Below, piece after piece: positions 37,401-50,070 of a stretch of DNA of 64,000 nt; position 1 is the stretch's first letter, and each line of letters begins with the position of its first letter. Where the stretch lies: positions 51,675,358 through 51,739,357 of the forward strand of contig CM055315.2 of assembly GCA_029255685.2 (NCBI GenBank). The letters are read 5' to 3'. Both the position numbers and the translations under genes were made by a program. This stretch comes from Silene conica. Lineage: Eukaryota; Streptophyta; Magnoliopsida; Caryophyllales; Caryophyllaceae. The notes under the pieces are model-generated. The model saw only the letters and a program-made list of their open reading frames with translations. It ran no database searches and had not been told where the DNA came from.

Positions 37401-38548
37401 TCAAAAGCTTTGTTCATACGCTCATGAGCCATTTGCCATGGAGAGTTATGTGGTGAAAATTATGAAGCAAGAAAAGAAATATGCTTTGGGCGCATTTTAT
37501 GAGGAGTGAGTATCGAAAAGCTGCCTTGTGAAGTTTTACACATATTCTTATTTACCTTTATTCATATTCACTTACTTGATCATTTTACTATGTAGCAAAC
37601 ATTGGATGTTGGTTGTTATATGTGCCGAAGAAAAGTTGGCATACATTTTTGACTCGGACAAAGCACGCCGAAAGACATTCAAGATAGAAAGACATCTAAA
37701 AGGGTAAGATAATTAATTTACCAAACGCACGTCGGTTAGGACCATATGATTTATTCCAAATTAATTAACGGATGCTAATTTTTGGTGCAATTGTTTGTCT
37801 CGAATTACGAATGTTGGAAAATTACGAGGACTGACTACGTTTAACTTTACTTAGCTGCAATTTTTTTTTTTCTGTGGTTGTACTTTAAACATAGTGATTG
37901 TGTTTCATTAATACAAGTTATATTAATTTTTTGTTTGAAATTTTAATTTTAGAGCCTGGAAAGTATATGGTGTTGTCGGCGGAATGTATAACCTGGGGAA
38001 AAAAAGAGAGCTTACAGTGGAACACATAGACGTAAGTTTACTATGACTATTAATATATTTTTTTTCAAATTTCACGAGTTTGCATTCTAACAGTTAATTT
38101 TGTTGTTTTTAGTGTCCACAACAACATGAAGATTATGAGTGCGCTTATTATGTTATGAAATGGATGTATGACATATCTTTATACTACTCATCAATGACCA
38201 TTAAAGACTTCAAGAAGGTAATTTGTATTTTTATTCTTTTTTGCTTATTTAAATACTCACTAAACTACCCAATCCATATTATTCTTATTATTCGAAAATG
38301 GGATTCATGGAATGAGTAACTAAGAATTGTTTCAAGCTGCAATGTACAATTTTACCTGCATTTTCCGACCCTTATCCGTGGTTATTGTTTTAGCAAATTG
38401 TTTTGTAAATCTACATTTCGTCAAATACTTGTACGTCTAAGTAATTTGTTTGTCATTTTTGTAGTGTATTTCAGAGTCTAGAATGACAATTGAAGATATG
38501 GATCAAGTTCGAGAGCTTTGGGCGAAAATGTTTATGAATGTCATTTAG
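34466..38548 (+). CDS. TNPA-like (Transposase_24) protein with C-terminal Ulp1-type protease
   Basis: Eleven exons with GT-AG borders keep one frame of 2436 bp (811 residues): 34466-34735, 34837-35058, 35470-35751, 35920-36324, 36422-36679, 36786-37246, 37344-37505, 37596-37703, 37953-38031, 38113-38217, 38465-38548. An optional 84-bp in-frame intron at 36924-37007 is possible. Residues about 70-390 resemble the plant transposase family Transposase_24 (WLDIKKKWNI, NRWKDFKS, HHLGRTPYAKK), with a charged helix near 330-350. The C-terminal part has the Ulp1/C48 peptidase layout: His689 in HWML, Asp706 in YIFDSD, Gln near 752 and Cys759 in YECAYYVM. The N-terminal part probably binds the subterminal repeats; the protease-like part may act on SUMO or ubiquitin-like conjugates, which is inference. 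No stop or frameshift was found. Confidence 0.85.
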
Positions 38549-38854
38549 TTTATGTAATGATAATTGTTTAGGGAAGATAGATTATTTTGCTTGTGGAGGA
38601 TGATTATTGTCGTATGGCCGATTATGTTGCTTGTGGAGGATTGTTATTGTCGTATGGCGGATTATTTTGTTTGTAGAGGATGATTATTAATGTAGGTTTG
38701 TTGGAATGTACCGAATACTGTCTCGTTAAAATGAATGCATGGCTGGCATTTTTGGATTGTAATTGCAGGTGTTTTTTTTCCGGAAAGTCTATTTTATATT
38801 GGAAATACGATCGAATTTTCTCAGCATATGGTATACAATTCGCATTCAGAATGA

Positions 38855-39135
38855 GTGGTGGCGGATACTATAATGAACCGGCGTCAGAATAAGTGAGAAT
38901 TGGTGGCGGTTATCTAATAAAACTGCCGCCATAAATAGTAGTATTGGTGGCGGTTATCATAACAAACCGCCTGCACAAGTCTCCTTATTGGTGGCGGGTA
39001 AATGTTGGAACCGCCGCCAAATATTATTTGTGGCGGTTTTAGAACCGCCACCAATTCCACCTTACTTTTGCCACCTCTTCGATTGGTGGCGCTACAAAAC
39101 CGCCATCAAATGGTATTTTTTACCGCCACCAATGG
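38855..39135. repeat. CACTA right subterminal repeats
   Basis: The same GGCGGT / ACCGCC motifs as at the left end (for example TTGGTGGCGGTTATC at 38898 and 38943, and AACCGCCACCAATT near 39040), in both orientations. Confidence 0.85.
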
Positions 39136-40427
39136 AGGTTTTTCTACTAGTGAATAGATTTAAATTTGTAGTTCTTCAACTAATAAATTGATTTCCGTAT
39201 TGAGCAATTATTATTACACCTTCATTCCCTTCATTAGGTTTAATTTTTATTAAATAAAATAATATGTCTAGCAATTTGTATTAATTAGGGTTTATGGTTG
39301 GTAGAAGGCACAATTGTTCATCGTTGCTAGGAGTGCGAGATGGTTCCGGGATGGTGCGGTGACGATGCGCCGATGACGGTGGTCGTCGGTGAGGCGGCTT
39401 GGTCATGTTCGCGAAGGAGGATGGTGATTGGGTGGTGCGATTGAGATGGATATGGTTTGTCGGTTGTGGGTGACGGCTAGACTAGAGATGGGTGGTGCAA
39501 ACGGCTGGAGAAGACGGTTAGGTTGGTTGTTGGCATGGACAAAGGTGGTGGCGGGGAACGGAGTTACCGCTGGTGTTGGTGTTCAAGTATAAATTAGTTT
39601 TTTTTTCAATAAATATTGTACTAATTAATTAGATGGGGAGGAGGTGGGCGGGCAATAATTAGCTTTTTTTTCTAGTTTTTTTTGTTTTTTCTTATTTATT
39701 GATTAATAAATTTGATTTTTTTACTAATTAATTATAAAAATTTATTATTTTAAAGAGGTGGTAAACGGAGGTATTGAATGTTGATAAGATATAGGGAGGA
39801 GAGAAAAAAATTAAGATTGGTTAAGAGAAATGAAATAATGACGAGGGTAATATTGTAAAAGTCGTATGTAAAAGAGTAAAATCCGTATGTGAAAAAGCAC
39901 GTCCCAAAAAATATGTCGAATGTTCCTTGAAAGACAAAGAAGAACACATTCTAGGTTCATTCATTGAAATTTTTAACTCCTAAAGTTCGCTAAAATTTCC
40001 GATTTTTCGTTTATATATGGTAATAGATTATTACCACAAATAAAATTTTATTTTTATTTTATTATTATAAGCTATAAATCGTCTAGTTAATTTACATAAA
40101 ACAATTAATAGTTGTATTTCATGCGAAGATACTAAGCATCATTACTATATAATTAATTAAAATAAGTCATCAAAAACACATAAAAACATCTAAATCTTTT
40201 TAAACCGATTATAATAAATGAGTAACCTAACACACAAATCGTTTATTTTAGGTAATATAATCGATATGAAATTAAAGTTGGTAAAATATGAAAGAACTTA
40301 ATAAAACATCACAATATTTATTCAAAACATATATTCGTAGTAGTCAGATTGGTAGGCAATTTTCTGTTTCCAAAAGCTAATAAATAATTTGAATTAATGA
40401 ATTTGGTACCATATATTTGCGTAGCTA

Positions 40428-40434
40428 TATAAAT
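40428..40434 (+). promoter_or_regulatory. TATA box of peptide gene copy 2
   Basis: TATAAAT 75 bp before the ATG of copy 2, followed by ACACATGTGT. Confidence 0.6.
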
Positions 40435-40508
40435 ATCATACACATGTGTACATTACATTTCACAAAAAAAATTATAATAACAAATAAAGACATAGTACAT
40501 TTGAAAAA

Positions 40509-41198
40509 ATGGAGTTTCTTATTTCAGTGAAGTCAACCTTGTTGCTTGCTCTAATAATTTCATCAAGTTAGTTATTTTTTCTATTTATTTTTATGCACTA
40601 TCTTTATTAGCAACTTCAAAAATTTTGTATATGCTTTTATTCTGTGACCTTTATTTATAACAATTTATCATTTATTTAAAGAACTCAAAGTTTTTGAAAA
40701 TTTAGAACGCGATTTTTATTCGTTTTTCAATTATTACTAGTTATTTTTCACCTAACTTTTATATAATTCAGAAATATTTTGTTATCCAAATTTATGAAAG
40801 TACGATCTCACTTTCTGTAGTACAAAATCATAATTTCATTGGTTTACATATTGAAAATGTAAATAGTCTTACGCAAGTGTTATATTGTATAAAATTGTTT
40901 TTTACTTTTTATAAAAAAAAAAATCATACTTATTAAAACAATATATCGGCTTATAAATATTAATTTTATTATTGCAGGCTTGTCATTTTTTTTCAGTGAA
41001 GTGGATTCGAGTTCGTTGAATGTTGTTCGAACAAAAGAAAATATCAACACGAACATTATAATTACTATAAAACCTTGTACACAAAATAGTGATTGTACTT
41101 ATTATTCGGCTCATTATTGTAACCCTGCAAGAAGATGTTTTGGACGTTGCCTAGAAGGTAACTGTAGGTGTACTGGTATATGTGGTGTTAATTATTAA
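40509..41198 (+). CDS. Secreted cysteine-rich peptide, copy 2
   Basis: Exons 40509-40566 and 40978-41198 join through a GT-AG intron of 411 bp (AA|GTTAGT ... TTGCAG|GC), splitting Ser20, to give 92 residues. The signal peptide (MEFLISVKSTLLLALIISS) differs from copies 3-6 by Leu7Val and Phe12Leu, both conservative for a hydrophobic core; Ala38 is Thr. The eight cysteines (53, 59, 67, 73, 77, 82, 84, 88) are intact. This copy sits downstream of the 8-kb nested DNA-element insert, whose nearer end is about 600 bp before the ATG, so distal regulatory sequence may have been moved away. It appears functional in its coding part. Confidence 0.85.
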
Positions 41199-44100
41199 AT
41201 TATTCGACACTTTTTATATTTAATAACTAAAATATGCAACTGGTCACATGCGCATGTGTATTCATATATGTTACCTTTGTTGACTCAATCGGGTAATAAA
41301 GTTGCTCAACAATTTTACATGGAATCAAAATAACTTTCTTTATTGGACTCAAGATTGTAGTTTAGTATCATTAATATCCCTTAATAACCAATTGAAAATA
41401 TATGTGAACATCAAGAAATTAACATATCATGATGTAAAACTACGTTAAATTAAACACGCAATTATATTATTATTTAATCATATATGCTTATACTAGCTAA
41501 TAAACCATGCAAAATTGCATAAACATGTATAAAATAAAAAAGTAAACAATTTTTAAAATTAAATAGTTACAATTATTATAGTATATATCTACGACATGTT
41601 ACACATATACTCAATTGGTACAAGATTTAAAGGATGGGGGTATCATGATAATTTGATAGAAAATAGTCCAAGGAGAAGCTTCAAATTGAATGCATTTCAA
41701 TGGAAGAAAGTAAGCTTCTACATAACTTTCCGAAATGTCAATACGACAAACCTAACTTCCAAATTTTATATCACAAGATATAAGCATGATAATCCTTTGA
41801 TTCTTGTATTATTGGAAAGATTAAGGTCTTAAATTCATAATGGAATTTAAATCAGCACCATATTAGGTCTATAAGTTGCGTTATGGCCAATGCAAATATA
41901 TTGCGCATTACTAGACAACGCATGACCTATATTCAGTAAAAGAACATGAATTCAAGATTTACTCAACATTTAAGGTTCATTCTTTTTGGTAATAAAGTTA
42001 CGTCCGATAGATTTTAAATTAGCAATTATGGGACTTGATATTCGCACCGAGCTAAGAGATATGTCTCCTACAAGATGCGTCTGGTTTCCAGAGTTCTTCC
42101 ACAACCCGGTTTTGGTCCCTCTCAAAACTTGAGACCTAAGGCCTCTAAAACCTTCTAAGTTGTGTCACCATCAGCCCATTTGACTCTAGGGATACTTTAG
42201 AGCATTTTTAGGAGCTTTTCAACTGAAAATACATTCATCTGAATCAAGCTAAAATCAAGCCCAAGTGGTTCGCCAATTCTCGGATTTTGGAGCAAACGCA
42301 CAATGTCGCTTTTAACCTTTCCTCTTTTGATCAAGAAAGCACTAGTACTATTTTGGAAGCTTTAACAAGTCTCTTACGGTGCATTTCAATTGCCAAGAAG
42401 TCAACATCATTGTAGATGATCAACGGAGCAAGCAAAAAAGGAAGGTTATACTTATTTGTGGAAGTGTAAGATGTGTAAGGTCATTTATGTGTAAGATGTG
42501 TTTGTTAGCAACCAATTCGTGGCCCTTAGATGGTTAAGATTTTAACGCCTTTGTCTATATAAAATTAGGAAACTAACTTGTATCATTCGGATTTTAAGAA
42601 TGAATATATGAGTTTTTGGAGACCCTAAGTCCGTTGCTTAGTGCTTGGACATCGCGTCTTTTCTTATTGGCTCCCTCACAAACCCCTTACTCATGGACTC
42701 TTCAACTTGTCTTTTCAATTCTTAAATATATTTTCAATCACTTCTTTGTTGGTAATTTAAGTGTAATTACCGGTTCATTTTCCGTAATTTGGGTTTGGTT
42801 CAAAGACGGGCGAACTTATAAATAATAAAGTTAATTCGGGAAGTACGGAGTGTACACTAGATTATTGTTTAAAAGTTCACGGTATAGTTGCCTTACGAAC
42901 GACTATGCGGGGGGTCACGCTTATGTTTGGGTGACTGTTACGTCATTCTATGATGTGTTGGTAACGGTTATGTTACCTTGTTTGTCAATAGATAGCGGTG
43001 GTACGATTTGTGTATCATTGTAATGAACTAATGCCACCCAAGTTATGGGATTTATCTATGTTCGGGATTGGTCGAAAGTCGTGCTCATGCGCTCCCATAG
43101 TTGGAGGTCGTGCTTATGCGCTCCGGTCCCCGTATGTCGTTCGGTGTAGGTTATTACATCGAGAGGTCTGGCCAGGTCATAGACATATAGTCAGCGGTTA
43201 CTCTACATAGAGTCGCTGTCGTGGTTATGCGTCCCGATAGCTAATGTCGTGGTTATGCGATCTAGTGGTCAGTGGTAACGGTTATGTTCCCTGACGACGT
43301 TCATTCTATTCTTGTGTGTTATTTGTTTGATTGGCCATGCCACGTCGTTGTTGGCCGCTGAGTTAATCATTTGGTTGTTGTTTCTGTGAGTGAACATGTC
43401 ACCTAGTTGTTGGCCGCTGAGTCATTCACTTGGTTGATTACCCGTTTTGATAATAGTTCATATGTGGAGTGTGATTATGTTTCACATGATGATCTATGCC
43501 ATTTTCACATGTTTTATCGTACCGTTCATCCCTTCATCATGATGGTCATAATCGAATATATATCATGTTTGATTACGTATTTAAGAATATGCAAGTTCAT
43601 ATGTATATGTTTTGTCGTATTACCGTTTACGTGTTTTCCGACAAAAAGTGGCTGGGAGAACCTCAAGTTACTCCCCACTGATTGTGGCGTACATGTTTTA
43701 TGTATGTAGGTTGGTCTGTTTGGGGAAGATTTGTGGCTAGCGAGCATTATTGATTATTCGACTGTTACCCATTTATGATTTGCTTAGATTTAAAATATGT
43801 TGCTATCGAAGGATAACTTATCCCTTGTAAATTTTCAATTATCCTGTATAACTTTTACTTTCTCTTTAGTTTTAATCGTCTGCGTGTTGTTTTGATATTC
43901 CGCGATCAAGTTTTATTTATATATGTCGAATGTTTTTATAAGTATCGTATTTCAGCTGCAAGTTACTTATTTATTGTTATGTAATATCGCGGGGTGTCAC
44001 ATAGAGTTTAAGGGCGTACCATAGAATTTAAATAATTTAGGGGTACAACGTAGATAATTGAAAAACTCGAGGGTACACCGTAAAATATCCCAAAATATAA

Positions 44101-44322
44101 GTAATACCTAATGAATCATAAAATTATGAAATTGTTACCATCTTGAAACTTTCGTTAGCAAAATCACACTTCTATAACAAAAAATCATAAAAAAAATATG
44201 TCGAATGTTCCTTGAAAGACAAAGAAGAACACATTCTAGGTTCATTCATTATTGAAATTGTTAACTCCTAAAGTTCGCTAAAATTTCCGATTTTTCGTTT
44301 ATATATGGTAATAGATTATTAC

Positions 44323-45049
44323 CATGGGCGGACCGAAGAACACTCTTGGTGTAGCAAATGCTACACCATAATCCAAGAAAATTAAGAATACACTAAATCC
44401 AAGAAAATTAAGAAAAATAAAAAGTTTGCTACACCATTAAATTTTATAATTTATTTTATAATTTGTCATTTATTATTTGTTCAAAGTAGTTATTTGTTCA
44501 TTTAGTAACATCACAGTTTCCCAAATACATTGATTATTAATTGCTTAATCACTCTACACTTTTCAAATTCTCTAAGATATAAAGTGGTCCAAATTTCCAT
44601 TTATTCTGATTGTTTCTTTCATAAATGTTTTTGTATTTCTGATTGAAATTCAATTTATTATTATTTTCTTTTAGTAATTAATTAAATATAAGTCAAATGA
44701 CAATAATAAGTTGCAATTGAAAAAATAGCAAAGAATTGAAATTTATGGACTTATTAATATGCGATATCGTAAATTTGGACCGATAAATAATTTGTTCTGA
44801 GAATTGTGTTATATTTTTTCACAAAAATCTCATTTAAGATGACATTATCCATTTTAAGCTTAAAACGTGTCAAATATCATATCATTTGAATAGATAAGAC
44901 AAAACTAATACTACTTGTGTTATCTATATATGCAAGTGGTAGATTGTTTTACCCGTTTTATTTTAAGACGGATACGGTATATCCGTCTCAAGAGAGTTGT
45001 TGAATTTTATTTTTGCTACACTGAAATCTAATGTCTGGGTCCGCCCCTG
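44323..45049. mobile_element. hAT-type non-autonomous element in unit 3
   Basis: 727 bp with ends CATGGGCGGACC and GGTCCGCCCCTG (imperfect inverted repeats of the CAGGGGCGGA type) and an 8-bp duplication ATTATTAC at 44315-44322 and 45050-45057, as expected for hAT. Units 1, 2 and 6 show the unoccupied site. No coding capacity. It lies about 480 bp upstream of the peptide gene. Confidence 0.9.
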
Positions 45050-45450
45050 ATTATTACCACAAATAAAATTTTATTTTTATTTTATTATTATAAGCTATAA
45101 ATCGTCTAGTTAATTTACATAAAACAATTAATAGTTGTATTTCATGCGAAGATACTAAGCATCATTACTATATAATTAATTAAAATAAGTCATCAAAAAC
45201 ACATAAAAACATCTAAATCTTTTTAAACCGATTATAATAAATGAGTAACCTAACACACAAATCGTTTATTTTAGGTAATATAATCGATATGAAATTAAAG
45301 TTGGTAAAATATGAAAGAACTTAATAAAACATCACAATATTTATTCAAAACATATATTCGTAGTAGTCAGATTGGTAGGCAATTTTCTGTTTCCAAAAGC
45401 TAATAAATAATTTGAATTAATGAATTTGGTACCATATATTTGCGTAGCTA

Positions 45451-45457
45451 TATAAAT
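45451..45457 (+). promoter_or_regulatory. TATA box of peptide gene copy 3
   Basis: TATAAAT 75 bp before the start codon at 45532, followed by the CACATGTG palindrome. Confidence 0.6.
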
Positions 45458-45531
45458 ATCATACACATGTGTACATTACATTTCACAAAAAAAATTATAA
45501 TAACAAATAAAGACATAGTACATTTGAAAAA

Positions 45532-46216
45532 ATGGAGTTTCTTATTTCATTGAAGTCAACCTTGTTCCTTGCTCTAATAATTTCATCAAGTTAGTTATTT
45601 TTTCTATTTATTTTTATGCATTATCTTTATTAACAACTTCAAAAATTTTGTATATGCTTTTATTCTGTGACCTTTTTTATAACAATTTATCATTTATTTA
45701 AAGAACTCAAAGTTTTTGAAAATTTAGAACGCGATTTTTATTCGTTTTTCAATTATTACTAGTTATTTTTCACCTGACTTTTATATAATTCATAAATATT
45801 TTGTTATCCAAATTTATAAAAGTACGATCTCACTTTCTGTAGTACAAAATCATAATTCATTGGTTTACATATTGAAAATGTAAATAGTCTTACGCAAGTG
45901 TTATATTGTATAAAATTGTTTTTTACTTTTTATAAAAAAAATCATACTTATTAAAACAATATATCGGTTTATAAATATTAATTTTATTATTGCAGGCTTG
46001 TCATTTTTTTTCAGTGAAGTGGATTCGAGTTCGTTGAATGTTGTTCGAGCAAAAGAAAATATCAACACGAACATTATAATTACTATAAAACCTTGTACAC
46101 AAAATAGTGATTGTACTTATTATTCGGCTCATTATTGTAACCCTGCAAGAAGATGTTTTGGACGTTGCCTAGAAGGTAACTGTAGGTGTACTGGTATATG
46201 TGGTGTTAATTATTAA
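45532..46216 (+). CDS. Secreted cysteine-rich peptide, copy 3 (reference copy)
   Basis: Exons 45532-45589 (58 bp) and 45996-46216 (221 bp) make a 92-residue protein. Residues 1-25 are a signal peptide with a hydrophobic stretch at 11-25; the phase-1 intron splits codon 20 within it. A polar spacer (residues 27-51) follows, then eight cysteines at 53, 59, 67, 73, 77, 82, 84 and 88: C-x5-C-x7-C-x5-C-x3-C-x4-C-x1-C-x3-C, ending in GVNY. An exon 1 that encodes the signal peptide, a short length and clustered cysteines are typical of defensin-like and nodule-cysteine-rich peptides. The PCxxxxDC start resembles the latter, but the spacing fits neither family exactly. Likely secreted, with up to four disulfides; receptor, target and tissue are unknown. 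I chose the ATG because it gives a signal peptide and lies downstream of a TATA box. Confidence 0.88.
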
Positions 46217-49200
46217 ATTATTCGACACTTTTTATATTTAATAACTAAAATATGCAACTGGTCACATGCGCATGTGTATTCATATATGCTACCTTTGTTG
46301 ACTCAATCGGGTAATAAAGTTGCTCAACAATTTTACATGGAATCAAAATAACTTTCTTTATTGGACTCAAGATTGTAGTTTAGTATCATTAATATCCCTT
46401 AATAACCAATTGAAAATATATGTGAATATCAAGAAATTAACATATCATGATGTAAAACTACGTTAAATTAAACACGCAATCATATTATTATTTAATCATA
46501 TATGCTTATACTAGCTAATAAACCATGCAAAATTGCATAAACATGTATAAAATAAATAAGTAAACAATTTTTAAAATTAAATAGTTACAATTATTATAGT
46601 ATATATCTACGACATGTTACACATATACTCAATTGGTACAAGATTTAAAGGATGGGGGTATCATGATAATTTGATAGAAAATAGTCCAAGGAGAAGCTTC
46701 AAATTGAATGCATTTCAATGGAAGAAAGTAAGCTTCTACATAACTTTCCGAAATGTCAATACGACAAGCCTAACTTCCAAATTTTATATCACAAGATATA
46801 ATCATGATACTCCTTTGATTCTTGTATTATTGGAAAGATTAAGGTCTTAAATTCATAATGGAATTTAAATCAGCACCATATTAGGTCTATAAGTTGCGTT
46901 ATGGCCAATGCAAATATATTGCGCATTACTAGACAATGCATGACCTATATTCAGTAAAAGAACATGAATTCAAGATTTACTCAACATTTAAGGTTCATTC
47001 TTTTTGGTAATAAAGTTACGTCCGATAGATTTTAAATTAGCAATTATGGGACTTGAAATTCGCACCGAGCTAAGAGATATGTCTCCTACAAGATGCGTCT
47101 GATTTCTAGAGTTCTTCCACAACCCGGTTTTGGTCCCTCTCAAAACTTGAGACCTAAGGCCTCTAAAACCTTCTAAGTTGTGTCACCAATGAGCCCATTT
47201 GACTCTAGGGATACTTTAGAGCATTTTTAGGAGCTTTTCAACTGAAAATACGCTCATCTGAATCAAGCTAAAATCAAGCCCAAGTGGTTCGCCAATTCTC
47301 GGATTTTGGAGCAAACGCACAATGTCGCTTTTAACCTTTCCTCTTTTGATCAAGAAAGCACTAGTACTATTTTGGAAGCTTTCACAAGTCTCTTAAGGTG
47401 CATTTCAATTGCCAAGAAGTCAACATCATTGTAGATGATCAACGGAGCAAGCAAAAAAGGAAGGTTATACTTATTTGTGGAAGTGTAAGATGTGTAAGGT
47501 CATTTATGTGTAAGATGTGTTTGTTAGCAACCAATTCGTGGCCCTTAGATGGTTAAGATTTTAACGCCTTTGTCTATATAAAACTAGGAAACTAACTTGT
47601 ATCATTCGGATTTTAAGAATGAATATATGAGTTTTTGGAGACCCTAAGTCCGTTGCTTAGTGCTTGGACATCGCGTCTTTTCTTAGTGGCTCCCTCACAA
47701 ACCCCTTACTCATGGACTCTTCAACTTGTCTTTTCAATTCTTGAGTATATTTTCAATCACTTCTTTGTTGGTAATTTAAGTGTAATTACCGGTTCATTTT
47801 CCGTAATTTGGGTTTGGTTCAAAGACGGGCGAACTTATAAATAATAAAGTTAGTTCGGGAAGTACGGAGTGTACACTAGATTATTGTTTAAAAGTTCACG
47901 GTATAGTTGCCTTACGAACGACTATGCGGGGGGTCACGCTTATGTTTGGGTGACTGTTACGTCATTCTATGATGTGTTGGTAACGGTTATGTTACCTTGT
48001 TTGTCAATAGATATCGGTGGTACGATTTGTGTATCATTGTAATGAACTAATGCCACCCAAGTTATGGGATTTATCTATGTTCGGGATTGGTCGAAAGTCG
48101 TGCTCATGCGCTCCCATAGTTGGAGGTCGTGCTTATGCGCTCCGGTCCCCGTGTGTCGTTCGGTGTAGGTTATTACATCGAGAGGTCTGGCCCGGTCATA
48201 GACATATAGTCAGCGGTTACTCTACATAGAGTCGCTGTCGTGGTGATGCGTCCCGATAGCTAGTGTCGTGGTTATGCGATCTAGTGGTCAGTGGTAACGG
48301 TTATGTTCCATGACGACGTTCATTCTATTCTTGTGTGTTATTTGTTTGATTGGCCATGCCACGTCGTTGTTGGCCGCTGAGTTAATCATTTGGTTGTTGT
48401 TTCTGTGAGTGAACATGTCACCTAGTTGTTGGCCGCTGAGTCATTCACTTGGTTGATTACCCGTTTTGATAATAGTTAGTATGTTGAGTGTGATTATGTT
48501 TCACATGATGATCTATGCCATTTTCACATGTTTTATCGTACCGTTCATCCCTTCATCATGATGGTCATAATCGAATATATTTCATGTTTGATTACGTATT
48601 TAAGAATATGCAAGTTCATATGTATATGTTATGTCGTATTACCGTTTACGTGTTTTCCGACAAAAAGTGGCTGGGAGAACCTCATGTTACTCCCCACTGA
48701 TTGTGGCGTACATGTTTTATGTATGTAGGTTGGTCTGTTTGGGGAAGATTTGTGGCCAGCGAGCATTATTGATTATTCGACTGTTACCCATTTATGATTT
48801 GCTTAGATTTAAAATATGTTGCTATCGAAGGATAACTTATCCCTTGTAAATTTTCAATTATCCTGTATAACTTTTACTTTCTCTTTAGTTTTAATCTTCT
48901 GCGTGTTGTTTTGATATTCCGCGATCAAGTTTTATTTATATATGTCGAATGTTTTTATAAGTATCGTATTTCAGCTGCAAGTTACTTATTTATTGTTATG
49001 TAATATCGCGGGGTGTCACATAGAGTTTAAGGGCATACCATAGAATTTAAATAATTTAGGGGTACAACGTAGATAATTAAAAAACTCGAGGGTACACCGT
49101 AAAATATCCCAAAATATAATTAATACCTAATGAATCATAAAATTATGAAATTGTTACCATCTTGAAACTTTCGTTAGCAAAATCACACTTCTATAACAAA

Positions 49201-49341
49201 AAATCATAAAAAAAATATGTCGAATGTTCCTTGAAAGACAAAGAAGAACACATTCTAGGTTCATTCATTATTGAAATTGTTAACTCCTAAAGTTCGCTAA
49301 AATTTCCGATTTTTCGTTTATATATGGTAATAGATTATTAC

Positions 49342-50070
49342 CATGGGCGGACCGAAGAACACTCTTGGTGTAGCAAATGCTACACCATAATCCAAGAAAA
49401 TTAAGAATACACCATAATCCAAGAAAATTAAGAAAAATATAAAGTTTGCTACACCATTAAATTTTATAATTTATTTTGTAATTTGTCATTTATTATTTGT
49501 TCAAAGTAGTTATTTGTTCATTTAGTAACATCACAGTTTCCCAAATACATTGATTATTAATTGCTTAATCACTCTACACTTTTCAAATTCTCTAAGATAT
49601 AAAGTGGTCCAAATTTCCATGTATTTTGATTGTTTCTTTCATAAATGTTTTTGTATTTTCTGATTGAAATTCAATTTATTATTATTTTCTTTTAGTAATT
49701 AATTAAATATAAGTCAAATGACAATAATAAGTTGCAATTGAAAAAATAGCAAAGAATTGAAATTTATGGACTTATTAATATGCGATATCGTAAATTTGGA
49801 CCGATAAATAATTTGTTCTGAGAATTGTGTTATATTTTTTCACAAAAATCTCATTTAAGACGACATTATCCATTTTAAGCTTAAAACGTGTCAAATATCA
49901 TATCATTTGAATAGATAAGACAAAACTAATACTACTTGTGTTATCTATATATGCAAGTGGTAGATTGTTTTACCCTTTTTATTTTAAGACGGATACGGTA
50001 TATCCGTCTCAAGAGAGTTGTTGAATTTTATTTTTGCTACACTGAAATCTAATGTCTGGGTCCGCCCCTG
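49342..50070. mobile_element. hAT-type non-autonomous element in unit 4
   Basis: 729 bp with the same ends and 8-bp duplication as in unit 3. Near the left end it has two copies of CACCATAATCCAAGAAAATT where unit 3 shows a diverged second copy. Confidence 0.9.

Larger units (their letters stand above)
31968..39152 (+). mobile_element. CACTA (En/Spm) transposon, 7185 bp
   Basis: Termini CACTAGTAGAAAAA and TTTTTCTACTAGTG are perfect inverted repeats, and the 3-bp target duplication AAT lies at 31965-31967 and 39153-39155, the classic CACTA signature. Subterminal repeats are present at both ends. It encodes one multi-exon TNPA-like/Ulp1 protein, but I find no TNPD (Transposase_21) catalytic transposase, so it is probably non-autonomous. 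Between 32345 and 34465 there is a captured LINE fragment and otherwise sequence in which I see no gene. Confidence 0.95.
31821..39905. mobile_element. TIR DNA element split by a CACTA transposon
   Basis: The insert breaks the A-run found intact in other units. Its ends are inverted repeats: TACTTTTTCACATACGGAG at 31829-31847 against TCCGTATGTGAAAAAGCACG at 39882-39901. Without the CACTA it would be about 0.9 kb. The target duplication cannot be read because both sides are poly-A. A patch at 39330-39590 is much richer in G than its surroundings and could be a captured genic piece, but I recognise nothing in it. The superfamily is not determined. Confidence 0.65.
31646..44021 (+). repeat. Tandem unit 2 (interrupted by nested DNA transposons)
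   Basis: Same order as unit 1. Removing the insert 31821-39905 leaves about 4.29 kb. The hAT site near 40028 is empty. Contains peptide gene copy 2. Confidence 0.92.
44022..49040 (+). repeat. Tandem unit 3
   Basis: 5019 bp, of which 735 bp are the hAT insert plus its target duplication. Contains peptide gene copy 3 and an LTR-like segment ending at 49020. Downstream of about 45316 it is almost identical to unit 4; upstream of that point it differs more. Confidence 0.95.

Noticed and set aside
39750..39947. 65-codon phenylalanine-rich - strand frame
   Set aside because: AT-rich sequence of the TIR element; no domain or gene structure.
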